A stretch of 64,000 nucleotides of DNA from Bacteroidales bacterium (GCA_016715075.1 JADKBK010000042.1:1-64000), one strand, 5' to 3'. Shown: positions 53,025 through 63,527, counted from the stretch's first letter. The notes: a model not told the origin generated them from the letters alone. Program-made: numbers and translations.

Positions 53025-53636
53025 ATGGAATCAGATAATTATTTGACCATAAAATCATCATCCAGTGGGCTTTACAAGGAAAAAGGAAGCAGGTTCCTTT
53101 CGTTTGCCTTTCCGGTAGTACACCAGGATGAGGTAAAACCCATAATTGAAGGCATACGCAAGGATTATCACGATGCAAGACATCACTGCTATGCGTATAT
53201 GATTGGAAGAGAAAGGGTGAACTGGAGGATAAATGATGACGGGGAACCGTCGGGAACAGCTGGACGTCCTATCCTGGGACAGATAAATTCTTCCGGACTT
53301 ACGAATATACTTATTGTTGTAACAAGATATTTCGGAGGGACCCTGCTGGGAGTAAGCGGACTGATAAATGCTTACAAATCAGCTGCTGCAGATGCAATTG
53401 GAAATGCAGAGATTATAGAAAAAACACTCCATGAGTATTATGCTATTGATTTTCCGTATATATCAATGAATGATATTATGAAAATCATGAAAGAGGAAGA
53501 TATTCATCAGTCTGACCAGTCATTTGGGCTTGAATGTTCAATAATAATTGATTTCAGAGTAAATGCCAGGGAGAAAATAATGCGCCGGCTATCACGGGTT
53601 GAAGGGCTGACTTACAAGTATATTGAGACCAGATGA
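53025..53636 (+). CDS. IMPACT/YigZ family protein
   Basis: A 203-residue YigZ-type protein. The N-terminal UPF0029 domain is visible as KEKGSRFLSFAFPV, ARHHCYAYMIG, NDDGEPSGTAGRPILGQI, LIVVTRYFGGTLLGVSGLINAYKSAA. A C-terminal DUF1949-type ferredoxin-like domain has YYAIDFPYISMNDIMKIM. YigZ binds nucleic acid or ribosomes in other bacteria; its function is not settled. It precedes pyrB by 115 bases, with a promoter in between, so it is a separate transcript. Confidence 0.88.
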   Translation: MESDNYLTIKSSSSGLYKEKGSRFLSFAFPVVHQDEVKPIIEGIRKDYHDARHHCYAYMIGRERVNWRINDDGEPSGTAGRPILGQINSSGLTNILIVVTRYFGGTLLGVSGLINAYKSAAADAIGNAEIIEKTLHEYYAIDFPYISMNDIMKIMKEEDIHQSDQSFGLECSIIIDFRVNAREKIMRRLSRVEGLTYKYIETR

Positions 53637-53679
53637 GTTAGTCTGAAGGGGTAAAAGTTTTTAGTAAATTATCAACACA

Positions 53680-53711
53680 TTTCATAGTTCGATAATTCTT
53701 ACTTAACTTTG
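53680..53711 (+). promoter_or_regulatory. pyrB promoter (TTTC-N20-TAACTTTG)
   Basis: TAACTTTG at 53704-53711 is an exact TAnnTTTG, and a near-consensus -33 TTTC lies at 53680-53683, giving a 20-base spacer. The start codon of pyrB is 40 bases further, so the leader is short and no attenuator was seen. Confidence 0.6.
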
Positions 53712-53751
53712 AATGTAAGTCCGGATATTATCCTGGTAATGTGCCAAACCA

Positions 53752-54660
53752 ATGAAAAACAGAAGCTTAGTCTCAATTGATGATTTTTCGACAGATGAGA
53801 TAATCAAAATTCTTGATCTGACTGAAGAATTTGAAAAACAACCCACCAGTAAATTACTCGAGGGGAAAGTAATAGCAACACTATTCTTTGAACCTTCCAC
53901 CCGAACACGATTAAGTTTTGAAAGTGCCATAAACAGGCTGGGAGGAAAAATCGTTGGATTTTCAGATGCGGCAAATTCCAGTGTCTCGAAGGGAGAGACA
54001 CTGAACGACACAATAAGGACTGTGACAAATTACTGCGATCTGATTGTAATGAGACATCCCATTGAGGGAAGTGCCAGGTTTGCAAGCGAGATAGCCACGG
54101 TACCTGTTATTAACGCAGGCGATGGAGCTAACCAGCACCCTACACAAACATTGCTGGATCTCTATTCAATACGCAAAACGCAGGGAAGGTTAAATGACCT
54201 CAATATTTTCCTTGTAGGGGACCTGAAATACGGCAGGACTGTCCATTCACTGATGATGGCAATGTCGAGATGGAAGGCAACCTTTAATTTTATCTCTCCT
54301 GAAGAGCTGAAGATGCCTGATGAATTTAAATATTATCTCGACAACCTGGGGCTCAAATATTATGAACATAATGACTTCACCGAAATTATATCACGGGCCG
54401 ATATCATATACATGACACGTGTTCAGAAAGAAAGATTTTCTGATCCTATTGAATATGAAAAAGTGAAGAATGTCTATGTACTCAGGGATGCGATGCTAAA
54501 AAACACAAAGCCAAATATGAAGATCCTCCATCCTCTTCCAAGGGTTAATGAGATCCATCCCGATGTTGACAGCAACCCTAAGGCCTATTATTTTGAACAG
54601 GCGCTTAACGGGGTCTATACACGTCAGGCCATACTATGTTCATTATTAGGAATCAAATAA
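53752..54660 (+). CDS. pyrB: Aspartate carbamoyltransferase catalytic chain
   Basis: A 302-residue transcarbamylase, the catalytic chain of the first committed step of pyrimidine synthesis. Carbamoyl phosphate binding is in FFEPSTRTRLSFESA; VMRHPIEGSARFASEI, VINAGDGANQHPTQTLLDLY and the aspartate-binding loop with YMTRVQKERF follow. The HPLPRVNEIHPDVD region is also conserved. It is directly followed, 13 bases later, by pyrI, so the enzyme is the allosteric two-chain form. The length matches the family. Confidence 0.97.
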   Translation: MKNRSLVSIDDFSTDEIIKILDLTEEFEKQPTSKLLEGKVIATLFFEPSTRTRLSFESAINRLGGKIVGFSDAANSSVSKGETLNDTIRTVTNYCDLIVMRHPIEGSARFASEIATVPVINAGDGANQHPTQTLLDLYSIRKTQGRLNDLNIFLVGDLKYGRTVHSLMMAMSRWKATFNFISPEELKMPDEFKYYLDNLGLKYYEHNDFTEIISRADIIYMTRVQKERFSDPIEYEKVKNVYVLRDAMLKNTKPNMKILHPLPRVNEIHPDVDSNPKAYYFEQALNGVYTRQAILCSLLGIK

Positions 54661-54673
54661 GGAGACAAGAGCC

Positions 54674-55132
54674 ATGAAGGAACCTAAACAGATGAGCGTA
54701 AGCGCTATTGAGAACGGAACGGTAATTGACCATGTTCCTGCTAAAAATCTTTTTAAAGTCATCCAGATCCTCGGACTTGATAAAATAGACAACCAGATAA
54801 CCTTCGGAACCAACCTGGAAAGCAAAAAGCTTGGAAGAAAGTCAATTATAAAGATCTCCGGCCTCTTTTTCCAGGATGAGGATATCAACAGGATAGCTCT
54901 TGTTGCACCCGATGCAAAACTGAATATAATCAGGGATTATGAGGTAGTTGAAAAAAAGGTCGTCGAGGTTCCTGATTCAATCACCGGAATAGCAAAATGC
55001 ATGAATCCTAAATGCATAACCAACTATGAAACAGTGACAACCCGTTTCAAGGTAATGTCAAAGAAGAATGTTTCACTGAAATGTCATTACTGCGAAAAAA
55101 TCACCAATCAGGAGAACATGCATATAATTTAG
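54674..55132 (+). CDS. pyrI: Aspartate carbamoyltransferase regulatory chain
   Basis: A 152-residue regulatory subunit that binds CTP/ATP and couples them to the catalytic chain. The N-terminal nucleotide domain reads MSVSAIENGTVIDHVPAKNLFKVIQILG and NQITFGTNLESKKLGRKSIIKI. The C-terminal zinc domain has the ligands in CMNPKCITN and CHYCEKIT (C-x4-C and C-x2-C). It lies in one operon with pyrB. Presence of pyrI implies feedback control by CTP, made by pyrG at 33251. Confidence 0.97.
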   Translation: MKEPKQMSVSAIENGTVIDHVPAKNLFKVIQILGLDKIDNQITFGTNLESKKLGRKSIIKISGLFFQDEDINRIALVAPDAKLNIIRDYEVVEKKVVEVPDSITGIAKCMNPKCITNYETVTTRFKVMSKKNVSLKCHYCEKITNQENMHII

Positions 55133-55141
55133 GGTTCCTCT

Positions 55142-55609
55142 TCAGCGCAGCCTGTCATAAGATTTTACAAGTCGATCATCCTTCAGGATTCCCCTGTAAG
55201 CTAAAAACGAGAACAGCAGTATCAGCACAGGAAGTCCCATATTTAATCCGGGAATCACATTCATGCTGAAAGCAGCTTTCATACTGAAAGCATACCATAA
55301 CAATAATGCGATGAGTCCAGTTGATAGTATTATCAACACTCCTGTAAGAAGAAGCTGTTTCTTCCTTTTCCTGAATAACAGGATGGTGATGATTGAAATC
55401 AAACAGATAAGTATCAGAATAGCCATCACTGACAAGGTACCTTCAGCCTTTTGAATGACCTGGCCGGTCTGATCGGTGAGATTGCCGTTAATTAAGAGCT
55501 TCAGTATTCTTCCGGATTCATCACTGAAGCGCAACAGGTTCCCTGTTAATAACAGCAGTGAAACAATAATTACTGCTGAGAGATATAGTGATTGTATTCG
55601 TTGTATCAT
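55142..55609 (-). CDS. DUF4293 membrane protein
   Basis: A 155-residue protein with four membrane helices (LYLSAVIIVSLLLLTG, VMAILILICLISIITILLF, LLLTGVLIILSTGLIALLLWYAF, LPVLILLFSFLAYRGI) and the family start MIQRIQSLYL. It closes with ILKDDRLVKSYDRLR. DUF4293 is largely restricted to Bacteroidetes and has no known function. Here it is a single gene, convergent with pyrI 9 bases away. Confidence 0.85.
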   Translation of the reverse strand: MIQRIQSLYLSAVIIVSLLLLTGNLLRFSDESGRILKLLINGNLTDQTGQVIQKAEGTLSVMAILILICLISIITILLFRKRKKQLLLTGVLIILSTGLIALLLWYAFSMKAAFSMNVIPGLNMGLPVLILLFSFLAYRGILKDDRLVKSYDRLR

Positions 55610-55780
55610 TTTTTCACATATTTTATGTCTTTGTAAAAATACGTCTTTTCATTAATTTTTAAAACTCAAATAAATCAGCTTATGCAAAATGAAATTCAAC
55701 CGGTTAATCAATGATTCAGATATTCTCAATATTTAACATATTTTAATGTTTGCAATAATCTTGGTCATCTGCAAATTAGC

Positions 55781-55788
55781 TACTTTTG
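55781..55788 (+). promoter_or_regulatory. Candidate -7 box of the RND efflux operon
   Basis: TACTTTTG fits TAnnTTTG. The -33 box is poor at the usual distance. The adaptor start codon is about 100 bases downstream. Confidence 0.4.
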
Positions 55789-55890
55789 TATTTTCTTGTC
55801 AAACATGTTTCTCCTGAAAAATATTTATTACGTACAGGGTTAAAAAAATTGCGGGAGCATGAGAGTTACATTAATATTTATGATTGTCGT

Positions 55891-56985
55891 ATGAAGAGCA
55901 GATTTAACCTGGTATCAACTATACTCCTGTTAATTGTAATTACAGCCATTATTGCCTATCCAAAGCTAAAACCGCTTATTGCTTCATTATCTGGCAGCAA
56001 GAACAAAGGTGGTATGCTTATGGGGACGGGTCAGCAGGTTCTGAATGTAAGTGGTTATCTTATCAAACCTGAGAAGTTCAGCGAAATTGTAAAATCGACC
56101 GGAACTTTACGACCAGATGAAGAGGTAGATCTCTCATTCGAAGCCTCCGGTAAAATCGTCAGTATAAAATTTACTGAAGGTACCCGTGTAAAAAAGGGAG
56201 ATCTCCTGGCAAAGATAAATGACAGACCATTGCAGGCACAGTTGCAAAAGCTTCTGGCACAAAAAAAACTGACAGAGGCCAAGGAATACCGGGAGCGCAG
56301 CCTTCTTGAAAAAGATGCAATCAGTCAGGAGAGTTATGATCAGATTGTTACTGAGCTTCAGACGATAGAAGCTGATATAAGTCTTATAGAGGCCAGGATC
56401 TCAGAAACTGAGCTTCGGGCGCCATTCGACGGTATAATTGGATTAAGATATCTTAGTGAAGGCTTTTTTGCCACTCCTTCAACAAAGATTGCAAAGCTCA
56501 TCAAGATCAGTCCTTTGAAGATTGAATTCTCCATTCCTGAACGATATGCTTCTGAAATCAGGATAGGTTACCCTGTTACCTTCATGGTAGATGGGATAAA
56601 TAAGAGTTTCGAAGCATCAGTTTATGCTGTGGATCCAAAAATCGATATTGAGACAAGGACAATTGTAATACGTGCTCTTTATCCAAACAGGAATGAGGAG
56701 TTGAAATCGGGAAGATATGCATCCATCACACTTGTCATGTCACAGATAGAAAATGCGGCATCAATACCAACGGAGGCTCTTATTCCTGAAATGGAAGGAG
56801 AAAAGGTATTCATATATAAAACAGGGAAGGCCTCCTCCCAAAAAGTCGAGATTGGAATCAGGACAGAATCAAGGATACAGATAACTGCCGGCTTAAACTT
56901 CGGGGATACAGTTCTGACGACAGGTATTCTTCAGCTAAGGCAGAATCTTCCTGTTGTCCTCGATACTCTTTTTAACATTCAATAG
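55891..56985 (+). CDS. RND efflux periplasmic adaptor
   Basis: From the ATG at 55891 about 364 residues. The frame is open from 55786 but that extension lacks family features. An N-terminal membrane anchor (LVSTILLLIVITAIIAYP) is followed by a lipoyl half (GKIVSIKFTEGTRVKKGDLLAKI), a short coiled-coil hairpin, the second lipoyl half (AELRAPFDG-type ELRAPFDGIIGLRYLSEGFFA), and the beta-barrel (IEFSIPERYASEIRIG). It is the MexA/AcrA-type component that joins the RND pump to TolC. The order adaptor, pump, outer-membrane channel is the canonical one, with 18 bases to the pump gene. Drug or metabolite specificity is unknown. Confidence 0.88.
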   Translation: MKSRFNLVSTILLLIVITAIIAYPKLKPLIASLSGSKNKGGMLMGTGQQVLNVSGYLIKPEKFSEIVKSTGTLRPDEEVDLSFEASGKIVSIKFTEGTRVKKGDLLAKINDRPLQAQLQKLLAQKKLTEAKEYRERSLLEKDAISQESYDQIVTELQTIEADISLIEARISETELRAPFDGIIGLRYLSEGFFATPSTKIAKLIKISPLKIEFSIPERYASEIRIGYPVTFMVDGINKSFEASVYAVDPKIDIETRTIVIRALYPNRNEELKSGRYASITLVMSQIENAASIPTEALIPEMEGEKVFIYKTGKASSQKVEIGIRTESRIQITAGLNFGDTVLTTGILQLRQNLPVVLDTLFNIQ

Positions 56986-57003
56986 CACTGAAAAGTAAAT
57001 AAT

Positions 57004-60000
57004 ATGAGTCTCTCATCAGTCAGTATAAACAGACCGGTTCTGGCAACTGTGATGGCGATAGTGATCCTGCTCTTCGGAATTGTGGGATTGACTTTCCTCG
57101 GAATTCGCGAGTTCCCGAGTGTCGACCCTCCCATCATTTCAGTTGATACTCAATATCCGGGTGCAAACTCGGATGTTATTGAGACGCAGATAACCGAGCC
57201 TCTGGAGCAATCAATTAATGGTATACAGGGAATCAGGTCACTTACAAGCGTTAGCCGCCAGGGAGGCAGCAGCATAACTGTTGAATTCGAGCTATCTGTT
57301 GATATGGAATCGGCTGCCAACGATGTGCGTGACAAGGTATCGCAGGCAATCAGGATGCTGCCCCGCGATTGCGATCCTCCTATTGTGGCCAAGGCAGATG
57401 CGGATGCCAATCCGATAATGTTCATAACTGTGGAAAGCAAGAAAAGATCATTGCTTGAGATTTCGGAGATTGCTGAGCTGACACTTAAGGAACAACTTCA
57501 GACAATTAAGGGGGTAAGCGCTGTCGGCATCTGGGGGCAAAAAAGATATGCTATGCGTTTATGGCTGGATCCGGTTAAGCTTGCAGGTTATAAGCTGACT
57601 CCCATGGATGTGAGAAATGCCATCTCTCGCGAGAATGTCGAACTCCCGTCAGGATCAATAGAAGGAACAAATACAGAGCTGACTATCAGAACGTTAGGAT
57701 TAATGAGCACCCCGAAAGAGTTCAACGATCTTATAATAAAGCAATCAGGTGATCAGATAGTCAGGTTTCAGGATATAGGCAGGGCAGAACTGGGTCCTGA
57801 AGATATAAGGGGAATTCTAAAAAGAGATGGCGTTCCAATGGTTGGGATTGCCATGATACCGCAGCCTGGATCAAACCATATTGAGATTGTTGATGAAGTA
57901 TACAAACGTCTTGATTTCATCAGGAAGGATCTTGCAGAGGATGTGGTTCTGAAAATAGGATTTGATAACACCCAATATATAAGATCGTCAATCAAGGAAG
58001 TGGAGGATACGATTTATATAGCCTTCTTTCTCGTAGTTGTAATTATATATTTCTTCCTTAGAAGCTGGAGGGCAACACTCATACCGATAATGGTAATTCC
58101 CGTCTCCCTTATCGGGGCTTTCTTTATAATGTACCTCGCCGGATACACAATAAATGTACTTACCCTGCTTGCCATTGTCCTTTCAATAGGCATAGTGGTT
58201 GATGACGCCATTGTCGTTATGGAAAACATTTATGTAAAAGTGGAGCAGGGAATGGACCCTGTTGAGGCAGGTTTGCAGGGATCAAAAGAGATATATTTTG
58301 CAATTATTGCGACAACAATTACCCTTATTTCAGTATTTTTTCCGATAGTTTTTCTACAGGGAATAACGGGAAGACTCTTCAGGGAGTTCAGTATTGTGAT
58401 GGCCGGGGCGGTAGCAATCTCGGCATTTCTGGCATTATCGCTCACCCCAATGGTTTGTACTAAAATCCTGCGTCATGAGAGTAAACACAGCTGGTTCTAC
58501 AGAAAGACTGAACATTTTTTCACAAATCTGAACAATGCATACCAGGGGTCTCTTGATAATTTCCTGAAAAGACGATGGATCTCTGTCATAATAGTTGTGG
58601 CATCATTTGCCCTTATCATTCTCTTGTGGAAAGTAATACCGGCAGAGATGGCTCCCCTTGAAGACCGCTCTCAGGTCACAATAAATGCCTCGGCAGTTCA
58701 GGGTGCCACCTATGACTTCATGTATGATTACCTGGATGATGTGGCAAAAACAGTCGAGAAAAATGTACAAGAACGTGATGGGTATGTAATGATGGTCAGA
58801 GGCGGAGGCTTTGGATTTGTACGAATTATGCTCAAGAACACCGATGAGAGAGACCGTTCACAGCAGGAAATTGCTGATGATCTGACAGGAATCCTGAGGA
58901 CAAAGACAAAAGCAAGATCATTTGTAATGCAACAGTCAACATTTGGAGGCAGAAGGGCAGGGATGCCGGTACAGTATGTTCTCCAGGCCACTTCTATAGA
59001 CAAACTGAAAAAAGTACTTCCGGAGTTTATGGCCAGGGTAATGGATAACCCTACCTTTGCAATGGCTGATGTCAATCTCAAATTCACCAAACCGGAACTG
59101 AGGATACATATCAGCAGGGAGAAGGCAACATCACTGGGAGTCTCAACCCAGAATATAGGACAGACACTGCAGCTTGCCCTTAGTGGACAGCGCTTCGGTT
59201 ATTTCTTCATGAACGGAAAACAATACCAGATCTTTGGGGAACTTGCAAGAGGCGACCGTAACAAGCCTCTGGATCTTAAATCCTTGTATGTCAGGAATAA
59301 TGACGGGAATATGATACAGTTTGATAACCTTGTAACACTGTCTGAAGAGACAGCTCCGCCCCAGCTCTACCGTTATAACAGGTTTGTTGCAGCAACAATC
59401 TCAGCAGGACTGGCTAAAGGAAAAACAATTGGAGAAGGACTGGAAGAGATGGATAAGATTGCAGCTGAAGTGCTTGATGATACCTTCAGGACCGCACTTG
59501 CCGGGGATTCCAAGGATTTCAGGGAAAGTTCCTCAAGTCTTATGTTTGCCTTCATGCTGGCTCTGATACTTATATTCCTGGTACTTTCAGCACAGTTTGA
59601 AAGTTTCAAGGATCCCCTGATCGTGATGATGACAGTACCGCTTGCACTCACCGGAGCTTTGCTGTTTATGTGGTACTTCAACATAACAATGAATATCTTC
59701 AGCCAGATTGGTATTATAATGCTTATCGGACTTGTTTCGAAGAACGGGATACTTATAGTTGAGTTTGCCAACCAGAGGAAACAGGCTGGTTTGTCAAAAT
59801 GGAAGCTATCAGAGTGGCCGCATCATCACGTTTAAGACCCATTCTTATGACAAGTCTCTCTACAATACTGGGGATAGCACCTCTGGCCCTTGGATTCGGA
59901 GAAGGAGCTCAAAGCCGCGTTGCGATGTGTACTGCAGTAATCGGCGGATTAATCATCTCAACATTTCTGACCCTCTATGTTGTACCTGCTATTTATTCCT

Positions 60001-60056
60001 TCATCTCCAGTGAAACAAAAAAATCTGAAAATGAGAATCAGCTTGCTAATCCTTAG
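57004..60056 (+). CDS. RND efflux pump, HAE1 family (one frameshift)
   Basis: About 1017 residues, full size for an AcrB-type pump. The frame breaks at the A4 run 59796-59799, where one A restores NQRKQAGLSK to MEAIRVAASSRLRPILMTSLSTILG. Typical sequences are SVSINRPVLATVMAIVILLFGIVGL (helix 1), SVDPPIISVDTQYPGANSDVIETQITEPLEQSI, VVDDAIVVMENIYV with the proton-relay Asp pair (helix 4), and FSQIGIIMLIGLVSKNGILIVEFAN. It is driven by proton flux and exports hydrophobic compounds across both membranes. The last 80 residues are complete after the repair, so loss of function is unlikely unless the shift is real. Confidence 0.92.
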
Positions 60057-61353
60057 TCTTTTTATTATTTCACTTTCTCAACCCTCCGGTGCTCAGTCAG
60101 TTTATGGCCTGAACGATTGCATCGCAATAGGTCTCGAGAAGAACTTTTCAATTCTGGTCGCAAGGAATAATGAGAGCATTTCAAATAACAATCATACACT
60201 GGGCAATGCAGGGTATCTTCCTTCAATTGATCTCTCCGGAAGCTTCAATGGGGTTTCAAATAATACAACCCAGAATCTCGCAGACGGCAGTCAGAATAAA
60301 TCAAGCATTGCACTTAACACTACTGCAAATGCCGGCTTAAACCTTGAGTGGACTATCTTCAACGGTTTTAATGTAAGCACCACATACAAGAAGCTTGGTG
60401 AATTAAAACAGATTGGTGCACTAAATACACAGCTTTCTGTTGAAAACCTTGTTACGGATATAGTCCTTGGCTATTATGCCTATATTCAGCAGGTACAGAT
60501 GATGAAAAATCTTGAATATGCCGTTACGCTTTCAAAAGAGAGGTTAAGAATTGATGAGGACAGGTATCTTCTTGGCTCCAGCTCCAAGCTCCAGGTCCTT
60601 CAATCGCGGGTTTATCTGAATGCCGACAGCTCAAGACTATCGAAGCAGTTCGAAGTTGTGAGAGCAGCCGAAGTAAATCTGAATGAGCTCATGGCTCTGG
60701 ATGACCTGACAAAATCATTTGCAGCAAAGGATTCCGCTGTGGATGTAAACCCGGCCCTTATCTATGAGAAGCTGCTGGAAGAGACTATGGCAGACAATAC
60801 CACACTGAATATAGCGGCAAGGAATAAGACAATCTCTGAATATGATTCCAGGATAATTGCTTCCCGATCCTACCCTTATCTTAACTTATCAACGGGATAC
60901 GACTATAATCTTTTAAATTACTCTGAAGGCACATATAAAAATCAGAAAATATCAGGAATGAACTATGGCCTTACCTTCGGAGTTAACCTTTTTGACGGAC
61001 TCAACCAACGGAGAAGCATACATAATTCACGTATAGAAATTGAAAACAAGGAACTTCACTATCGTGAGATAGAACAGGGGATCAAAGCTGATCTCATAAC
61101 AATTTACAGCGGCTACAGCAACAACCTCAGGCTTATAAGGCTCGAGGAACAGAACCTGCAGACTGCAGGGGAAAACCTTGAAATAGCACTTGAGAGATAT
61201 AAACTTGGAAGTTTGTCAGGTATTGATCTCAGGGAAGTGCAAAAAAGTTATCTTGATGCGAAGGAGAGGTTATTACTGATCCAGTCACAGGCTAAGCTTG
61301 CGGAAGTATCACTCCGGCTTATCTCCGGAAAAATAATGGAATACTATAAATAA
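60031..61353 (+). CDS. TolC-family outer-membrane efflux channel
   Basis: About 440 residues from the ATG at 60031, which lies inside the 3' end of the pump gene and opens a signal peptide (LLILSLFIISLSQPSGAQS). Two OEP repeats are visible: YGLNDCIAIGLEKNFSILVARNNES with NTLGNAGYLPSIDLSGS-like sequence, and the C-terminal LRLIRLEEQNLQTAGENLEIALERYKLGSLSGIDLREVQKSYLDAKERLLLIQSQAKLAEVSLRLISG. It forms the trimeric channel for the RND pump and could also serve the C39 exporter at 38463. It is the third gene of the operon. Confidence 0.9.
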   Translation: MRISLLILSLFIISLSQPSGAQSVYGLNDCIAIGLEKNFSILVARNNESISNNNHTLGNAGYLPSIDLSGSFNGVSNNTTQNLADGSQNKSSIALNTTANAGLNLEWTIFNGFNVSTTYKKLGELKQIGALNTQLSVENLVTDIVLGYYAYIQQVQMMKNLEYAVTLSKERLRIDEDRYLLGSSSKLQVLQSRVYLNADSSRLSKQFEVVRAAEVNLNELMALDDLTKSFAAKDSAVDVNPALIYEKLLEETMADNTTLNIAARNKTISEYDSRIIASRSYPYLNLSTGYDYNLLNYSEGTYKNQKISGMNYGLTFGVNLFDGLNQRRSIHNSRIEIENKELHYREIEQGIKADLITIYSGYSNNLRLIRLEEQNLQTAGENLEIALERYKLGSLSGIDLREVQKSYLDAKERLLLIQSQAKLAEVSLRLISGKIMEYYK

Positions 61354-61362
61354 TTATCGTTT

Positions 61363-62226
61363 ATGCAGAAGAAGACGGAACTGATTATCAACGGCGATGG
61401 AAGTATCTATCATCTTGGCCTCCTTCCCGGTGATATTGCCGAAAAGATCCTTATTGTCGGCGATCCGGGGCGCGTGGATATGCTGGCAGGATTATTAAAA
61501 GATGTCCGGGTAAAAAAAGAAAACCGGGAGTTTCATACTGTTACCGGCACATTCGACACCGGTGAAATAACAATTATCTCCTCCGGAATAGGAACAGACA
61601 ATATTGATATTCTGGTAAATGAACTGGATGCGCTTGTAAATATTGATCTTAACACAGGAACCATCAATGAAGAACCTGTATCGCTGACATTTATAAGACT
61701 TGGTACATCGGGAGCGCTTAGGGAGGATATTCCGGCAGGATCAGTCGTGGTTGCAGATACTGCAATTGGCTTTGACGGCCTGCTGCACTTTTATGAAGGC
61801 TACGACTGGATTCTGGATACTCCTCTGTCTGATACTCTTGTTGAATATCTTGAATGGCCCGATACACTTGCCTATCCGTATGCTGTAAAAGCAAATAAAG
61901 ATCTTATTGAACAATTCAATGACAGCAGCTTTCTTCATGGAATAACAATATCAACACCAGGCTTCTATGCCCCTCAGGGAAGAAAGCTCAGGCTGCTCTC
62001 CTTCGACGATGAACTGAATGAGAAGCTTTCCGGATTTGTTTTCAGGGGAAGAGCTGTATGCAATTATGAAATGGAGAGTTCGGCTTTGTATGCACTTTCT
62101 GCACTATTGGGTCACAGGGCACTCTCAATATGCCTTGTACCGGGTAACAGGATAACCGGTGAATTCATGCACGATTATAATCCGCTCATGAAAGAGCTCG
62201 CTCTCAAAATTCTGAAAAAACTTTAA
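61363..62226 (+). CDS. Nucleoside phosphorylase (uridine phosphorylase-like)
   Basis: A 287-residue PNP/UDP-family phosphorylase. It has ILIVGDPGRVDML (phosphate-binding GDPGR), ITIISSGIGTDNIDILVNEL, FIRLGTSGALREDIPAGSVVVAD, and the nucleoside/ribose site NYEMESSALYALSALLGHRALSICLVPGNRITGE, with catalytic acid region. The family cleaves nucleosides to base plus ribose-1-phosphate in salvage. The GxxRxxGE-type ending and EMES motif resemble uridine phosphorylase more than purine phosphorylase, but specificity is not certain. It lies 9 bases after tolC, on the same strand. Confidence 0.85.
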   Translation: MQKKTELIINGDGSIYHLGLLPGDIAEKILIVGDPGRVDMLAGLLKDVRVKKENREFHTVTGTFDTGEITIISSGIGTDNIDILVNELDALVNIDLNTGTINEEPVSLTFIRLGTSGALREDIPAGSVVVADTAIGFDGLLHFYEGYDWILDTPLSDTLVEYLEWPDTLAYPYAVKANKDLIEQFNDSSFLHGITISTPGFYAPQGRKLRLLSFDDELNEKLSGFVFRGRAVCNYEMESSALYALSALLGHRALSICLVPGNRITGEFMHDYNPLMKELALKILKKL

Positions 62227-62418
62227 GTACATTACTCTTAGCTTTCATGGTCGGAAATTGATTTTCTTCGTTTACCCCGACCCCAGGGGGAGCGAAGAAA
62301 ATCAATTTACTGCCGCCTAAGCGGCATGGGGTAAAGAAATTGATTTTCGAGCGGCGGTTGGCCGGGGTGGTTGATTATGAATCCTCACTATAACACATAA
62401 AGTTAATGAGATAATCAA
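62227..62418. repeat. Intergenic palindromic repeat cluster
   Basis: AAATTGATTTTCTTCG (62255-62270) pairs perfectly over 16 bp with its inverse at 62293-62308. The loop holds a CCCC/GGGG pair. TGCCGCC-TAA-GCGGCA forms a second hairpin near 62311-62325, and a third copy of AAATTGATTTTCG lies at 62337-62349. The whole resembles the mobile-like, REP-type palindromes often found between genes in Bacteroidetes. Confidence 0.75.
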
Positions 62419-63515
62419 TCAGGAGATATACTTTTCGTATACCATGGATATGCCCTTCTCAAGGGAAATTTTTTCTTTCCATCCAAGACGATTGATCTTT
62501 GATACATCGAGTAACTTTCTGAAAGTCCCGTCAGGTTTTGAACTGTCCCAGCTAAGCGTACCTTTGAAATTCACAATTCCCGCAATCAGCTCAGCCAGCT
62601 CCTTAATCCTGAGGTCGCGGCCTGTACCTATATTAATATGGGTATTGATAGCCGGTTTTCCTTCAGTTACAAGGTCTTTAAAATCAACATTCTGCAAAGC
62701 ATAAACACAGGCTGCTGCAAGATCGTCGACATACAGGAATTCGCGATACGGACTTCCTGTTCCCCAAAGGTTTATTGTGATCTCCGTTTTACCGGAAGTT
62801 TCCTTTAATGAAGATACAATACCGAATTTAGCAAGTTTAGCAATTACTTCTCCTTCTGATGAAGAATCGTTTATTCCTTCAACAGGGTATTTTTTCAGAT
62901 CTTTTCTGATGGCAGTCCAATCCTGGTTCCCGAGACATTTTCCGAGGTGCATCTTTCTGATCAGTGCCGGCAGGACATGAGATGTTTCCAGATTATAATT
63001 ATCATTCGGACCGTAAAGATTTGTTGGCATTACAGAAATGTAATTCGTACCATACTGAAGATTATATGATTCGCACATTTTAATTCCTGCAATTTTCGCC
63101 ACGGCGTAAGGTTCATTGGTATATTCCAGTTCACCTGTCAAAAGGTATTCCTCCTTAATTGGCTGAGGGCATTCCCTGGGATAAATGCATGAACTGCCAA
63201 GAAATAACAATTTTTAACTCCATTCAGATAGCTCTGATGGATGATATTGTTCTGAATCATCAGGTTCTCATATATAAACTGAGCCCTGAATTTATTATTT
63301 GAGAGTATCCCTCCTACCTTGGCTGCAGCCAGAACAACATATTCCGGCTTCTCCTGCTCAAAAAAACCGGCTACAATTTTCTGGTTGGTCAGGTCATAGG
63401 GAGGAAATGGAGTAAATACAAAATTCGTGTATCCCTGATCAGTCAGATTTCTTGTTATCGCGCTGCCAACCATTCCATTATGTCCTGCAATATATATCTT
63501 ACTGTTCTTCTCCAT
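62419..63515 (-). CDS. fcl: GDP-L-fucose synthase (one frameshift)
   Basis: About 365 residues after one A is added at the T5 run 63211-63215. The N-terminus has the NADP-binding IYIAGHNGMVGSAITRNL (GxxGxxG). Catalytic residues are the Ser in FLGSSCIYP and the YxxxK in EPYAVAKIAG. Further landmarks are SVMPTNLYGPNDNYNLETSHVLPALIRK and YREFLYVDDLAAACVYAL. It converts GDP-4-keto-6-deoxymannose to GDP-L-fucose. The gmd gene lies 12 bases upstream in the same direction, making the standard two-step GDP-fucose operon. Confidence 0.93.
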
Positions 63516-63527
63516 TTTAATAGGTAA

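Noticed and set aside
62255..62308. A simple Rho-independent terminator
   Set aside because: The 16-bp stem has a 22-base loop, no T-run follows it, and a further copy of the arm lies downstream; a repeat element explains it better.
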